The position numbers were made by a program, and so were the translations under genes. A stretch of 64,000 nt of DNA from a virus. The number at the start of each line of letters is the position of its first letter. The first letter of the stretch is position 1. A model generated the notes under the pieces. It was not told where the DNA came from. It saw nothing but the letters and a program-made list of their open reading frames with translations, and searched no databases. The stretch spans positions 1 through 64,000 of IMG/VR virus record IMGVR_UViG_3300045242_000214; one strand, given 5' to 3'. Shown here piece after piece: positions 31,379-40,279 of this stretch.

Positions 31379-32000
31379 TAGCCGTTCTCCTCCTTCGCCG
31401 CTTCCATCGCCGCCTCCTCATCCTCCGGACGCAGGACGTACAGCTCGGCCTCCCACTCGGCAAGCTCCGCCGCGCCGATCCGCCTCAGAAGCTCACCCAC
31501 AGTGCAGCCAACCGTCTCCGCTATCCGGAAGAGGACGCGCCGTTCAGGGTGATCACGGAGTTTCCCTCCGCCGACTCCTGGTAGGAGCCCATCCGAGACA
31601 ACTTCTCGATCTCGTCGACGAGCGCAGCGATCTTCGCGCCGCCAAGCTTCATCAACCGATCGAGGTCACCCTCACGGAAGAACGGCTTGCGGTCACCGGC
31701 CGGCGACGTCGGATCAACGACCCCGTTCCGGAGCATCGCCTTCTGGTACTTCGCCGTCCAGGTCGGATCGGAAAGCTTGTTGCCCTCGATCGCCGTCGCC
31801 ATCTGACCCAGGATCTCGGCGCGCGCCTGCCCGGAAATCTCGGACAGCAGCACCTTGCCGACGCCCTCCAGTTCAAACTCGGCCTCGGCGAAACGGCCAG
31901 CGGCGCCGAGAATGTCATCGCGGCTCGCGAATCCCGCCGCTGCGGGCGGTGGCTCTGCGACTGCGGTGGCGCCAGGAGCGGCCTTGTCAACAGGGGACAT
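31378..32000 (-). CDS. Tail assembly chaperone, -1 frameshift product
   Basis: After the slippery GGGAAAC the -1 frame continues from 31560 without a stop to TAG 31380-31378, adding 60 residues (LRDHPERRVLFRIAETVGC ... AELAEWEAELYVLRPEDEE). The total is about 207 residues. The added part is the usual T-domain of phage G-T chaperones (VGELLRRIGAAELAEW). It has no start of its own, which supports frameshifting. The ratio of the two products normally matters for tail assembly. Confidence 0.85.
31521..32000 (-). CDS. Tail assembly chaperone, short (zero-frame) product
   Basis: ATG 32000 (MSPVDKAAPG) has GGAAGGA 7 bases upstream and is preferred to ATG 32018. The 159-residue product is acidic and helical, with FELEGVGKVLLSEISG typical of the G protein of siphoviruses, and ends ITLNGASSSG. 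It lies between the major tail protein and the tape measure, as expected, and contains a slippery heptamer near its end. Confidence 0.82.
   Translation of the reverse strand: MSPVDKAAPGATAVAEPPPAAAGFASRDDILGAAGRFAEAEFELEGVGKVLLSEISGQARAEILGQMATAIEGNKLSDPTWTAKYQKAMLRNGVVDPTSPAGDRKPFFREGDLDRLMKLGGAKIAALVDEIEKLSRMGSYQESAEGNSVITLNGASSSG
31560..31566 (-). promoter_or_regulatory. Programmed -1 frameshift slippery site
   Basis: On the minus strand GGGAAAC, read G-GGA-AAC in the zero frame, is an exact X-XXY-YYZ heptamer, 13 codons before the zero-frame stop. It is the lambda-type site (GGGAAAG) with C in the last position. Confidence 0.85.
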
Positions 32001-32544
32001 AAACGAGTCCTTCCTCATCGAAGGTCAGGACGGTTCCCGACCCAGTGCTGCTGATGCTATCGCCGCAGCCGACAAAGAGACAATCAGGCTCCCAAGCCTC
32101 CAGACGAGCCAGCACGCGACCGCGCGGGCCATCCGCAAGAGCAGGGAAGCGGCAGATGCGGTCGCCGGGGATGGCCACAACCTGCGGCTCGATTCCCAAC
32201 GTCTCCTTGCGATGAATCGTCGAATGCACCTCGCCCTCCCACCCGCCAGCCTCCACAACGAGGCTCAGCGGCCGACACACACCACTGACGCGCAGAGACT
32301 CGCCGCGGTAGCAGCGAGCGAAGCCGACCCGGCCACTCGCGCGCCACACCTCCAACGGCTCGAGCGGAAACCACTCAGCGCCCTGCCAGGCCTCGAAGAT
32401 AAGCGCTGCATCCGTCCAGAAGCGCAGCGACGGATCGGAGACGCGCCAATCGAAGCCGTCGCCGCAGTCCTCCAGAGCGCCCGTGAACGTGAGCGGATCA
32501 CCGACCCGGTACAAACTCCCGCCGGGGCCGGAGAACCGGAGCAC
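31987..32544 (-). CDS. Hypothetical protein of the tail module (185 aa)
   Basis: Rich in Trp, Gly and Cys with alternating strands (RVSDPSLRFWTDAALIFEAW, PLSLVVEAGGWEGEV). Begins MLRFSGPGGSLYRVGD. It lies between the major tail protein and the chaperones; no family recognised. It overlaps the chaperone gene by 14 bases. Confidence 0.55.
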   Translation of the reverse strand: MLRFSGPGGSLYRVGDPLTFTGALEDCGDGFDWRVSDPSLRFWTDAALIFEAWQGAEWFPLEPLEVWRASGRVGFARCYRGESLRVSGVCRPLSLVVEAGGWEGEVHSTIHRKETLGIEPQVVAIPGDRICRFPALADGPRGRVLARLEAWEPDCLFVGCGDSISSTGSGTVLTFDEEGLVYVPC

Positions 32545-32553
32545 ACGGGGAGC

Positions 32554-32964
32554 CTAGTTGTAGTACGGGCCGTTCAGCGAGCCGGTGCCCTCGAACGTCC
32601 AGTTCAGGCTGGCGATGTTGTCGACCGGACTGGAGATCGCACCCTGCGTGACCACGATCTGGCCGATCAACTCGGAACCGTCACCAGACTCGAACACGAT
32701 CAGCGGGTAAACGCTGCCGACCATCGAGTTCCAGAGGTAGTGCTGACCGAGCGGATCGGCGCCGACCTCGTAATGGCCGGTCAGCGTTCCCGTCCAGTTC
32801 TTGAGGCCCGAGATCCTCTCCGTCCACTGATCGCCAAGAACCGACGCGTCGTAGGTCGGGGCGGCCACCGTGATGTCCCACTGGCGCAGGCCAGCGACTT
32901 GCACATTCGGCGTGCCCGGAATGAGCACGCGACCCAAAGTTCCCGCGAACGCCTGCTGTGCCAT
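32554..32964 (-). CDS. Major tail protein
   Basis: 136 residues, almost all beta: QVAGLRQWDITVAAPTYDASVLGDQW, SGLKNWTGTLTGHYEVGA, SLNWTFEGTGSL. The pattern of a test of change (GDQW) followed by G-x-W-TGTLTG is typical of siphovirus tail-tube subunits. Position between tail terminator and chaperones is the canonical one. Confidence 0.85.
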   Translation of the reverse strand: MAQQAFAGTLGRVLIPGTPNVQVAGLRQWDITVAAPTYDASVLGDQWTERISGLKNWTGTLTGHYEVGADPLGQHYLWNSMVGSVYPLIVFESGDGSELIGQIVVTQGAISSPVDNIASLNWTFEGTGSLNGPYYN

Positions 32965-33008
32965 TCCGGACTCCTCCTCAAATCGTGAAAGTCCGGTGTG
33001 CTATCGGC

Positions 33009-33464
33009 TCACCACTGGTCGTTTTCGTACCAGACGCTGAGATTGAGGCTCCACATGTGCCGTTGCCGCGCGTCTGTCGGAGGCGCAATCCCAAGGTAGG
33101 CGGGCGAGGAGAGCGCGCGAATCAGGTGAAAGTAGGCGCCGCCGATGTTCAGGTTCTTCTCGGCCTGCATGTCCAGCGCCCCGAAGATCGCTTGCATCAG
33201 CGAGTTCCCAGCCACGAAGCCCTGCATCCCGGCTCGCACCATGATCTGGACGCTCGGCTTGTCGAAGCGCGACTGCGGCGTGTACAGAACCCGGTCCGGA
33301 GCCATGCCGGGTCGCTCGATCACCGCAGCGGCGATGTCAGGCTCGTCGGGGAGATACGTGTCGAACAGGTTCTTCGTCCCGGCACCCGAGTAGTTGAGTG
33401 TCGTCGGAAGGCTCTGCGCCTGCAGGTAGGTGCAGATCTCGCCGCCGACCGAGAGCGCCGTCAT
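33009..33464 (-). CDS. Tail terminator / minor capsid-type protein
   Basis: 151 residues with LFDTYLPDEPDIAAAVIERPGM, then SVQIMVRAGMQGF and HMWSLNLSVWYEND at the end. This follows the minor capsid/tail terminator pattern found in phages between the gp10-like and major tail genes. It likely caps the tail tube. Four-base overlap with the gene upstream. Confidence 0.72.
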   Translation of the reverse strand: MTALSVGGEICTYLQAQSLPTTLNYSGAGTKNLFDTYLPDEPDIAAAVIERPGMAPDRVLYTPQSRFDKPSVQIMVRAGMQGFVAGNSLMQAIFGALDMQAEKNLNIGGAYFHLIRALSSPAYLGIAPPTDARQRHMWSLNLSVWYENDQW

Positions 33465-34000
33465 GCTGGCTTCGCGCCCAGATCTACACCGTCAGCGACG
33501 ACGGCACCATGAGGGAGTTCGGCCGGGTGCGTCTCCTGCATTCGGATTGCCAGATCGGCCTCGAACGTAGACGCCTCTTGCAGCATCGGGTCGAGCAGGA
33601 AGTGGCTCTTGGTCGGCGGCTCGTGCTCAAGATCGGACCGCTCGTGCACGGGGACGGCGTACTCAGCCGCGAGACGACCTGCCGGGTTGACCTCCTCTCC
33701 GAAGCCGTAACCGAACTCGACGCTGACCTCGTTCGGCGTGCGCCGCGGCGCGAACACCCGTGCCGAGCGTCGCAACGTGCCTGCGTCACCTTCGATGAAC
33801 ACGTCGTCCGGGTTGCCGAGGAACACGGGTCGGCCGCCGATCGTGCGGTACTGCGTCCCGAACTCCTCGATGTACGTCTCTCTGTCGGAGATCGGACACT
33901 CGATGATCGACTTGCGCATCACCGCCTCGGCCTCCTCGACGAGTGCGCGCTCGAGCCGCCGTACGAGATCTTCTCCGGCAGCCTCGAACTCGCCGGCCAT
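33461..34000 (-). CDS. HK97 gp10-like head-tail joining protein
   Basis: 179 residues. A helical N-terminus (DLVRRLERALVEEAEAVMRKSI) followed by beta strands (VSVEFGYGFGEEVNPAGRLAAEYAVPVHER) and a helix FLLDPMLQEASTF is the gp10/HK97-type connector layout. Sits in the connector cluster. Confidence 0.7.
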   Translation of the reverse strand: MAGEFEAAGEDLVRRLERALVEEAEAVMRKSIIECPISDRETYIEEFGTQYRTIGGRPVFLGNPDDVFIEGDAGTLRRSARVFAPRRTPNEVSVEFGYGFGEEVNPAGRLAAEYAVPVHERSDLEHEPPTKSHFLLDPMLQEASTFEADLAIRMQETHPAELPHGAVVADGVDLGAKPA

Positions 34001-34386
34001 TAGAGCGTCACCTTGACGAGCCAGGGCGCCTGATTGTCAAAGGGTGGCCCGAACTCCGTGGCGAGGAAGAGTGCTTGTGGTTTGCGGCCTTCGATCCCGA
34101 CCACCGGAATGCTGAAACGGTCGAGCACGGTGAAACCCTGGACGTTCGCGTCGGAGCCGTTGAAGTAGAGATCGAACTCGACGTCGACGGTCGTGTTGGC
34201 GGCCCGACGTACGGCCTCGAGGCCGCCTGCGACAAAGCCGGACTGCTCGCACCAGCACTGGAGCGTGATCGGTGCGGCATAGGTCGGCTGGCCGTGCCCG
34301 TCGAGGCCGGTGTTCTTCTCGTACTGGCAGCTGATCGTGAGCAGCTCGGCGATGTCGGGAGGGAGTGCGGTCGCGGGGCCGCTCAT
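34000..34386 (-). CDS. Head-tail connector protein (128 aa)
   Basis: Small beta protein: ISCQYEKNTG, ITLQCWCEQSG, VDVEFDLYFNG, VLDRFSIPVVGIEG. It fits the stopper-type completion proteins. Its stop shares a base with the next start. Assignment rests mainly on position and fold pattern. Confidence 0.6.
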   Translation of the reverse strand: MSGPATALPPDIAELLTISCQYEKNTGLDGHGQPTYAAPITLQCWCEQSGFVAGGLEAVRRAANTTVDVEFDLYFNGSDANVQGFTVLDRFSIPVVGIEGRKPQALFLATEFGPPFDNQAPWLVKVTL

Positions 34387-34389
34387 CAG

Positions 34390-34881
34390 CTAGAAGTCGT
34401 CTTCGTCGAAGTCACCGCTGGCCGTGTCGCCCTCGTTACCGACGGGCGGTAGCGAGTCGGACGTGTAACCCCCCGTCCACGGGCTCTGCTGCATCGTTTT
34501 CTCGAAGAGAGGAGCAACGAGGTCACCGTTCTCGCTGTACGCGATCTTGTCACTGACGCTCATGCCGCCGACGAATGGCGGCGTGGTTCCGAGCGCCTTG
34601 CAGCGAAGCGCCTTCGCCATCATTAGGTACTGCTCGGCGGCGCGCGTGTAGGTGATCTGCATGGAACGCCCGAGACGCACGTCGGCCTTGCGCAGGAGGA
34701 GTCGGGAGATCTGTTCGGCGCTTCGCGCCGCTGCGCTCCAAAACCCGCGTTCCTGTGAAATATTCCAGGCGATCTCCTCATCCGCGAGCAGCTGATTATT
34801 GACGTCCACATCAGCGATCTCGTTGCGGACCTGGTAGATTTCGTTCGTCGCTAATTGGGTCGGATCGTACGTCCAACTCAT
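34390..34881 (-). CDS. Head-tail adaptor protein
   Basis: 163 residues beginning SWTYDPTQLATNEIYQVRNEIADVD, the YDP..L...R..IGD pattern of gp6/gp15-type connector adaptors, with the helix-rich middle AWNISQERGFWSAAARSAEQI. It is the first connector gene after the HNH insertion and starts only 15 bases from the HNH start codon on the other strand. Confidence 0.72.
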   Translation of the reverse strand: MSWTYDPTQLATNEIYQVRNEIADVDVNNQLLADEEIAWNISQERGFWSAAARSAEQISRLLLRKADVRLGRSMQITYTRAAEQYLMMAKALRCKALGTTPPFVGGMSVSDKIAYSENGDLVAPLFEKTMQQSPWTGGYTSDSLPPVGNEGDTASGDFDEDDF

Positions 34882-34895
34882 ACGGCAACCCCAAG

Positions 34896-35588
34896 ATGTC
34901 CAAGCGTTCGCGAATCACTGATGAAGAGAGGCGCCAACGACAGCGTGAGGCCAATGCCCGCTACAGGGCGAATCACCCTGAGCGTGTAAAGGCGATTCCA
35001 CGATCGCAGCTCCCCCCCGAAAAGGTTGCTCAACTCCGGGCGCGAGATCGAGAAGCGAAGAGACGCGCAAAAGAACGTCGCACTCCCGAGCAGATTGCGG
35101 CTCGCAAGGCGTATGATCGAGCGAGGTACCTGAGAGAGCATGATCGCTTCCTCGAGGCGGCGCGCCTGAAGCGCGAGCGCGACCCTGAAAAACATCGTGA
35201 GGGTGTGCGGCGTTCGGCAGCGAAACGTCGCGCTAGAGATCCGGAAGGAGACAAACGGCGACAAGCACAGGCGACGGCGAGATGGCGCGCTCGCAACCCC
35301 GAGAAGGCGCGCGAAATCGTAAAGGCCGTGCAGCGACGCCACGAGGCGAGGAAACGTGGGGCACAACGAACTGAGGCGGTACGCCTTCGAATCCTTGCTG
35401 AACGCGACGGCTGGCGCTGTCATATCTGTGGAAAGCTCGTGACTAAGAAGAACTGGTCGATGGACCATCTTGTGCCGATCAGTAAGGGCGGTGACCACAC
35501 GTACGACAACGTCTCGCTTGCTCATGTCAGTTGCAACGGCCGCCGCCAAGATGGGCGAACTCCAGCCCAACTTCTCTTCATCGGCTGA
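34896..35588 (+). CDS. HNH endonuclease, antisense in the connector/fibre region
   Basis: 230 residues. The first 160 are a highly charged Arg/Glu helical region with repeats of the type R(A/R)xNPE(K/R) (ANHPERV, RDPEKHR, RDPEGDK, RNPEKAR). The C-terminal domain is a compact HNH: GWRCHICGKLV, WSMDHLVPISKGGDHTYDNVSLAHVSCN. DH of MDHLVP is the catalytic pair; two CxxC-type positions bind zinc. Opposite in strand to all neighbours. Confidence 0.9.
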   Translation: MSKRSRITDEERRQRQREANARYRANHPERVKAIPRSQLPPEKVAQLRARDREAKRRAKERRTPEQIAARKAYDRARYLREHDRFLEAARLKRERDPEKHREGVRRSAAKRRARDPEGDKRRQAQATARWRARNPEKAREIVKAVQRRHEARKRGAQRTEAVRLRILAERDGWRCHICGKLVTKKNWSMDHLVPISKGGDHTYDNVSLAHVSCNGRRQDGRTPAQLLFIG

Positions 35589-35603
35589 TCTCACCGCATT
35601 CCC

Positions 35604-36185
35604 CTACTGCAGCCGCACGAGCCCGAGCTCGGCGAGAAGGTAGGCGACGTCACGCGCCAGCGTCTCCGACCCGAGCGAGAGCGTCGGCGGCGACGAGAGC
35701 CGCTTTACATACTCGGACAGATCCTGGTTCGCGCCTCGAGGCCCCTGGACGCCCTGTGCGCCCCTCTCGCCCGCCATGCCGCGCGGGCCAGGCGATCCGA
35801 CAGGTCCGGCCGGGCCACGCTCGCCACCGTCTCCTCGCGGCCCCTGGGGGCCTTGTGGGCCGCGCTCGCCCTGCAGGCCACGCACGATGGCCGGGATCGC
35901 GTACGGGCTGAGTTTCCCGTTGGCGTCGAGGCCTGCGTAGCCACCTGCCGTGTCCTTCTCTTCGACGGTCTGGTAGTCGCGTGAGAGGTCGGGCAGGTGA
36001 CCGGATGTGAGCGGCGGGATGACCTCGGCGGGAAGGAGGCCGTTCTTGAGCGGTACGCCGACGGCCGGCTCGGCCAGGAAGGGATCCTCGATCGGCTCGA
36101 AGTCGACGTCGGGCTCCATCACGGCGGTCGCCTCCTGGTTGTGCGGGTACATCTTCTTGCCGGGGCCGTGCTCGTCGTCAGGCAT
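35604..36185 (-). CDS. Short collagen-like protein (193 aa)
   Basis: ATG 36185 overlaps the GT4 stop by 8 bases. Residues about 105-160 are Gly-X-Y repeats (GERGPQGPQGPRGDGGERG and on). The N-terminal part (PLKNGLLPAEVIPPL, YAGLDANGKLSPYAIP) is a known tail-fibre linker, and the C-terminus is helical (TLARDVAYLLAELGLV), perhaps a trimerisation knob. Probably a virion fibre. Confidence 0.75.
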   Translation of the reverse strand: MPDDEHGPGKKMYPHNQEATAVMEPDVDFEPIEDPFLAEPAVGVPLKNGLLPAEVIPPLTSGHLPDLSRDYQTVEEKDTAGGYAGLDANGKLSPYAIPAIVRGLQGERGPQGPQGPRGDGGERGPAGPVGSPGPRGMAGERGAQGVQGPRGANQDLSEYVKRLSSPPTLSLGSETLARDVAYLLAELGLVRLQ

Positions 36186-37311
36186 TCGCGGTCTCCTTCG
36201 TCTCGGCGAGTTTATCGTCAGCCAGTTCATACCATCCTCGGCCCCACAAACTGAGGAGCCGAGAAAACCAAGCGTCGTAAAGCGGCCCGACGGCCTCGAG
36301 CGAATAGCGGCCGACCGCGTAGGCGCGAATGGTCTCAGGGTCGAGGGTCACGCAGTCTTCGACAGCTTGGACGTACTCGGCCAGCGTGCGGCAGCGGAAG
36401 CCAGAGAGGCCGCTCTGGACCGTCTCCGTGAACGCACCGAAATCCGAGACAAGAACCGGGGTTCCCGCAAGCATCGCTTCGATTGCGACACCCCCGAACG
36501 GCTCAATGTACCGAGTTGGACAGAGAAGCGCTCGCGCACCAGTCAGCAGCTCGGCGCGAGTTTCGATGTCGACAGGGCCGACGTACTCGACGTGCGGGGC
36601 GGACAGGTCTACTTCATCCACGCTGCCACGGCGGGACTGGTTCGGCCCGGCCACGACGAGCCGCATCCCGGCTGCCCCGGCAATCTCAATGGCCTCCTGG
36701 ACGCCCTTGCGCGGCGTAATACGACCCAGGTAGAGCAGATAGTCGCCGTCTCCCTGGTTCAGGTGAGGGAATTCGTCCGGATCGAAGAAGTTGGGGATGA
36801 CGGCGTCGAAGTGTCGTCCGTCTTTGATTCCGCGCAGTCCGTAGACATGGTGCATCCAGGCGTACGACTCGAACGCGCAATGCAGTGTCCCCGTGATGCC
36901 TTCGTAGCCGACGCCATACTCGACGGCCATCATCTCTGGGAAGGCGTCCGCGATGGGCTTCTGTGCCCAGCTCGTCGAAAGGAGCAGCAGGTCATGCGGC
37001 TGGGCGCGCTCCCGGATCGCGAGCGTCGCTCGTGCGTTGAAGACGCGCCACCAGTCGTCGGACGCCGCCCAGCCGACATCCGGCATCACCTGCGGGCTGT
37101 GCGGTCCAAACCAGTCTTGACGTTCTTCTGCGCTGATCAGTGCGATGTGTTCCGTGCATTCGGCGTCGTTGCTCTCGCCTGCGTAGAGGTAGACCTTGTG
37201 GCCCGCGCGGCTGAACATCGTGCTCGCATGGCGAGCTTTGGCCGTGTAGGCACAACCTGCGAACTCGGCGGTCGTCTCCGTGTGCGGAAAGCCGAGAAGG
37301 TGGAGTCTCAC
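36178..37311 (-). CDS. Glycosyltransferase family 4 (GT-B)
   Basis: 377 residues. LYLGRITPRKGVQEAIEI marks the start of the C-terminal Rossmann domain, and IEPFGGVAIEAMLAGTPVLVSDFGAF is the GT4 donor-binding loop with the E-x7-E motif. The N-terminal domain contains PHTETTAEFAGCAYTAKARH. It sits between two collagen-like fibre genes and so may glycosylate them; that is inference. Confidence 0.87.
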   Translation of the reverse strand: MRLHLLGFPHTETTAEFAGCAYTAKARHASTMFSRAGHKVYLYAGESNDAECTEHIALISAEERQDWFGPHSPQVMPDVGWAASDDWWRVFNARATLAIRERAQPHDLLLLSTSWAQKPIADAFPEMMAVEYGVGYEGITGTLHCAFESYAWMHHVYGLRGIKDGRHFDAVIPNFFDPDEFPHLNQGDGDYLLYLGRITPRKGVQEAIEIAGAAGMRLVVAGPNQSRRGSVDEVDLSAPHVEYVGPVDIETRAELLTGARALLCPTRYIEPFGGVAIEAMLAGTPVLVSDFGAFTETVQSGLSGFRCRTLAEYVQAVEDCVTLDPETIRAYAVGRYSLEAVGPLYDAWFSRLLSLWGRGWYELADDKLAETKETANA

Positions 37312-37314
37312 GAA

Positions 37315-37851
37315 CTAGCCGACCCGGATCGTGCGGACGTTCCCAGCCGAATCCTTCTCGCTGACCATCAAACCGCCGGTCACTGGAGTTTGGTCATACC
37401 AGATCCAGGCTGAGCCGTCTCTCATGTCCTGCGCCCACGGAGCCGCATGGGATGACGTAACGATCGCACCCGAGCCGGTGATCCCACCGATGAAGTTGTC
37501 GTTGGTGTCACGCACCGACAGGCGCGGCGTATCGGGGTAGACGTAGTAGTTGTACGACTCGAGCTCGCCGCCACTAGAGATGGAGGCAACGGGGCTCGAG
37601 CCGATCTCCGAGATCAGCGTGTCGGCGGTGTTGTACCCATCCGCCGAGAGGATCAGTCGTGCCGTGTTCGAGCCAGTCGCGTGAATCCATGTCTGGCCGG
37701 ACGAGTCAACTGACAGTCCGGTCTGCCCAGCGTTGTTCGCCAGGCTGAACGGAAGCAGACCAGTGTCGGCCGCTGCGACACCTCCAAGCGAAATGAACAG
37801 TGCAATCATGGCGACGATTAGTGCGGGTGATGGCCTAAGTCGTCTGAACAT
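37315..37851 (-). CDS. Secreted or anchored protein with Thermoleophilia-type signal segment
   Basis: ATG 37851 has an excellent RBS (AAAGGAGGAGG). The N-terminus MFRRLRPSPALIVAMIALF then ISLGGVAAA is the signal/anchor typical of Thermoleophilia surface proteins (RLSPALVVA..ALFVALGG). The rest (178 aa in all) is beta-rich (GQTWIHATGSNTARLILSADG, RLSVRDTNDNFIGGI), like a fibre head. A host-like signal on a protein within a fibre cluster is unusual and may mean transfer from a host. Confidence 0.7.
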   Translation of the reverse strand: MFRRLRPSPALIVAMIALFISLGGVAAADTGLLPFSLANNAGQTGLSVDSSGQTWIHATGSNTARLILSADGYNTADTLISEIGSSPVASISSGGELESYNYYVYPDTPRLSVRDTNDNFIGGITGSGAIVTSSHAAPWAQDMRDGSAWIWYDQTPVTGGLMVSEKDSAGNVRTIRVG

Positions 37852-37862
37852 GCCTCCTCCTT

Positions 37863-40253
37863 TTACGAGTACCAGATGCGGCATTCGCCAGCGCCACCAA
37901 CTCCGCCCGTACCGCCCGCTGCTGAGGAGGATGCGCTAGACGAACATCCCCCTCCGCCGCCGCCAGCCCCAACGCCGCCAGCGCCGCCGTTCTTGCCTGC
38001 GACCGCGGTGCCTCCGCCACCGCCCCCGCCGCCCTGGCCGCAATACGGTGTTGGGCCTTGGCCTCCGTCGCCGCCCTGGGCCGGAGTAGCGCCACCGCCA
38101 CCGAGAGCGCCGCCGCCGCCGGTTGAGTAGGACTGGTTGTTGCCTCCCGCCGCCCCCACCGAGCCGACGTTGCCTGCGCTGGCTGCGCCACCTGAGCCGC
38201 CGCCTGGGCCTCCGAAGATGCTGCCGCCGCCCTGCTGCGGCCCTGCGAGACCACAGGAGCCGCCGCCAGCGCCCCCGAACTCGGTTGCGTTACCGGCCGT
38301 GTTGGCACCGTTGATTAGTGCCGACTGACCGCCTGCGGCGGTTGTTGCAGACGCAGCTGTTGGAGTGCCTGCCGTGCCGACGACGGCTGCGTTGAAGGCT
38401 GAGCCGCCGCAGCCGCCTGCTACACCAGCGGCCGTGCCGCCAGGACCCCCAGCGCCACTACCGGCCTTTACCAGGGTGCCGAATGTGGTCGCGGCCCCAT
38501 TGGCGCCGTTCGATCCGTTCGCGCCCGCACCAGAAGCTCCCCCGCCGCCTGCGCCCGAACCGCCTGCGCCGACGGTGACGGTAATCGTTGTTCCCGCGGC
38601 TCCGAGTGAGGCAACTGTCGGGTGAGCTATCGCGACCCCACCGCCTCCACCGCCAGAGCCGCCAGTCTTGTTGGTTGAAACGCAGGAAGCACCGCCGCCG
38701 CCCTGGCCGCCACCACCGATGCAGACAACCTGGATCTTCTCGATGCCTGTAGGGACGATAAAGTTGCCGCCCGTCGGCGTAAATTTCGCATAGCCTCCAT
38801 CAAGCAGCTGGGAGAAGAAGTTCGCGCCGTTGCACTCGATCAGGCGTGTCTCGCCCGAGTACATCGTGATCGTGGTGAGTCCGTCGATCGTCTCGGAGGC
38901 ATTGGGATCGACGACAAGGACGGTCGTGCCGCCTTGGGTGTCGTTCTTGATGATGCACCACCAGCCTGCGCCGAGCGTCGCCGCAGCGGTGATTGTCTGG
39001 GTGTACGCGGAGGTAGCGCAAATGACAGCGCCGAGATCACCGGCAGCGAGGATCGTGTTGGATGAACGGGCGGAACGAGTGATGCCAGGTCCTGTTGGTC
39101 CAGTGGCCCCGGTAGGTCCTGTCGGCCCGGTTGCGCCTGTGGTTCCGACGCCCGTAGGTCCTGTCGCTCCCGTAGGCCCAGCAGCGCCGGTCGCGCCGCT
39201 GGCTCCGGTTGGGCCAGTCGAACCTGCAGGCCCCGTCGGCCCTGTAGCACCGATCGCGCCCTCCGTGATCGGGGACGCCACATTCGAGGCGTGCGTGTTG
39301 CCGTCGAAGACGAAATGCACCGTCCGCGCCACAGCCGACGTGGTCTTCGCGAATACTTTGACCACGATTCGGTCGGTCGCAGCCAACACCGTCGCTGTCG
39401 AAGTGGTGTAACTAAGCAGTTCCTCGGCCACCGAGGTCGAGATCAGACCGCCAGTCGAGGCGACGTTGAAAATCTCCGTCTCGCTCCCGCCAGCGGTCCG
39501 CTGATAGACGCGGAAGACGAGTTGGGTGACACCGACGATCGTGTCGACATAGGTCCAGAAGTCGAACTTCCAGAGGCCCGGATCGAGTTGGACGATCCCA
39601 GGGAAGCCGACCGGGGACGCGAACGCTTGGATCAGCTTCTCACCGTCGGCGGACGCGACGGAGACGGATGCGTCTGCTTCCGTACCGCCGGAAGGAGTGT
39701 CAGCGATCACATCGTAGGTCGAGATTCCGGAAGCGACGTTCTGGAAGTAGAGGATCAGTCCGGTTGTTGCGGCTCCCGTCGCTCCTGTGGGACCAGTAGC
39801 ACCCGTCGTGCCTACTCCCGTTGGACCCGTCGGCCCGGTGGCACCTGCTGCTCCGGCCCCTCCTGTGGGTCCCGTGGCGCCCGTAGCGCCGATGCCTGTC
39901 GGACCCGTTGGGCCTGTCGGGCCTGCGACACCAGCCGCGCCCGTAGCGCCAGTCGGCCCTGTGCTGCCGACGCCCGTGGGTCCGGTCGCGCCGCTGGGTC
40001 CAATCGCGCCAGTCGGACCAACTGCGCCGGTGACGCCAGTAACCCCGGTTGGGCCAGTCGCTCCTGTCGGACCCGGAACGGTCGAGTCGGCCCCCGTTGC
40101 TCCGGTGGGTCCAATCGGCCCGGTCGCACCCGTCGCGCCAACATCACCTGTTGGCCCTGTCGGGCCAGCGACGGTACTGTCGGCGCCAGTTGGCCCAGTA
40201 GGGCCGGTTGCGCCTTGCGCCCCGGTTACGGCTTCAAATGCTGAGTTGCTCAT
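37863..40253 (-). CDS. Large collagen-like tail fibre with Gly-rich C-terminus
   Basis: 796 residues. Residues about 12-165 and 335-395 are Gly-Pro-Thr-type collagen triplets ([17 protein letters not shown]). Between them is a beta domain ([20 protein letters not shown]). After residue 395 comes [19 protein letters not shown] and a Gly-rich C-terminal domain of about 290 residues ([24 protein letters not shown]), like the glycine-rich adhesin tips of phage fibres. It likely forms a trimeric receptor-binding fibre. Confidence 0.85.
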   Translation of the reverse strand: MSNSAFEAVTGAQGATGPTGPTGADSTVAGPTGPTGDVGATGATGPIGPTGATGADSTVPGPTGATGPTGVTGVTGAVGPTGAIGPSGATGPTGVGSTGPTGATGAAGVAGPTGPTGPTGIGATGATGPTGGAGAAGATGPTGPTGVGTTGATGPTGATGAATTGLILYFQNVASGISTYDVIADTPSGGTEADASVSVASADGEKLIQAFASPVGFPGIVQLDPGLWKFDFWTYVDTIVGVTQLVFRVYQRTAGGSETEIFNVASTGGLISTSVAEELLSYTTSTATVLAATDRIVVKVFAKTTSAVARTVHFVFDGNTHASNVASPITEGAIGATGPTGPAGSTGPTGASGATGAAGPTGATGPTGVGTTGATGPTGPTGATGPTGPGITRSARSSNTILAAGDLGAVICATSAYTQTITAAATLGAGWWCIIKNDTQGGTTVLVVDPNASETIDGLTTITMYSGETRLIECNGANFFSQLLDGGYAKFTPTGGNFIVPTGIEKIQVVCIGGGGQGGGGASCVSTNKTGGSGGGGGGVAIAHPTVASLGAAGTTITVTVGAGGSGAGGGGASGAGANGSNGANGAATTFGTLVKAGSGAGGPGGTAAGVAGGCGGSAFNAAVVGTAGTPTAASATTAAGGQSALINGANTAGNATEFGGAGGGSCGLAGPQQGGGSIFGGPGGGSGGAASAGNVGSVGAAGGNNQSYSTGGGGALGGGGATPAQGGDGGQGPTPYCGQGGGGGGGGTAVAGKNGGAGGVGAGGGGGGCSSSASSSAAGGTGGVGGAGECRIWYS

Positions 40254-40279
40254 GGGTTACCGAGGCTCGATTCGATGCC

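Noticed and set aside
37863-40253. Gly/Pro codon repeats as a CRISPR or satellite array
   Set aside because: The repeats are in-frame collagen triplets with varied codons and no spacers.
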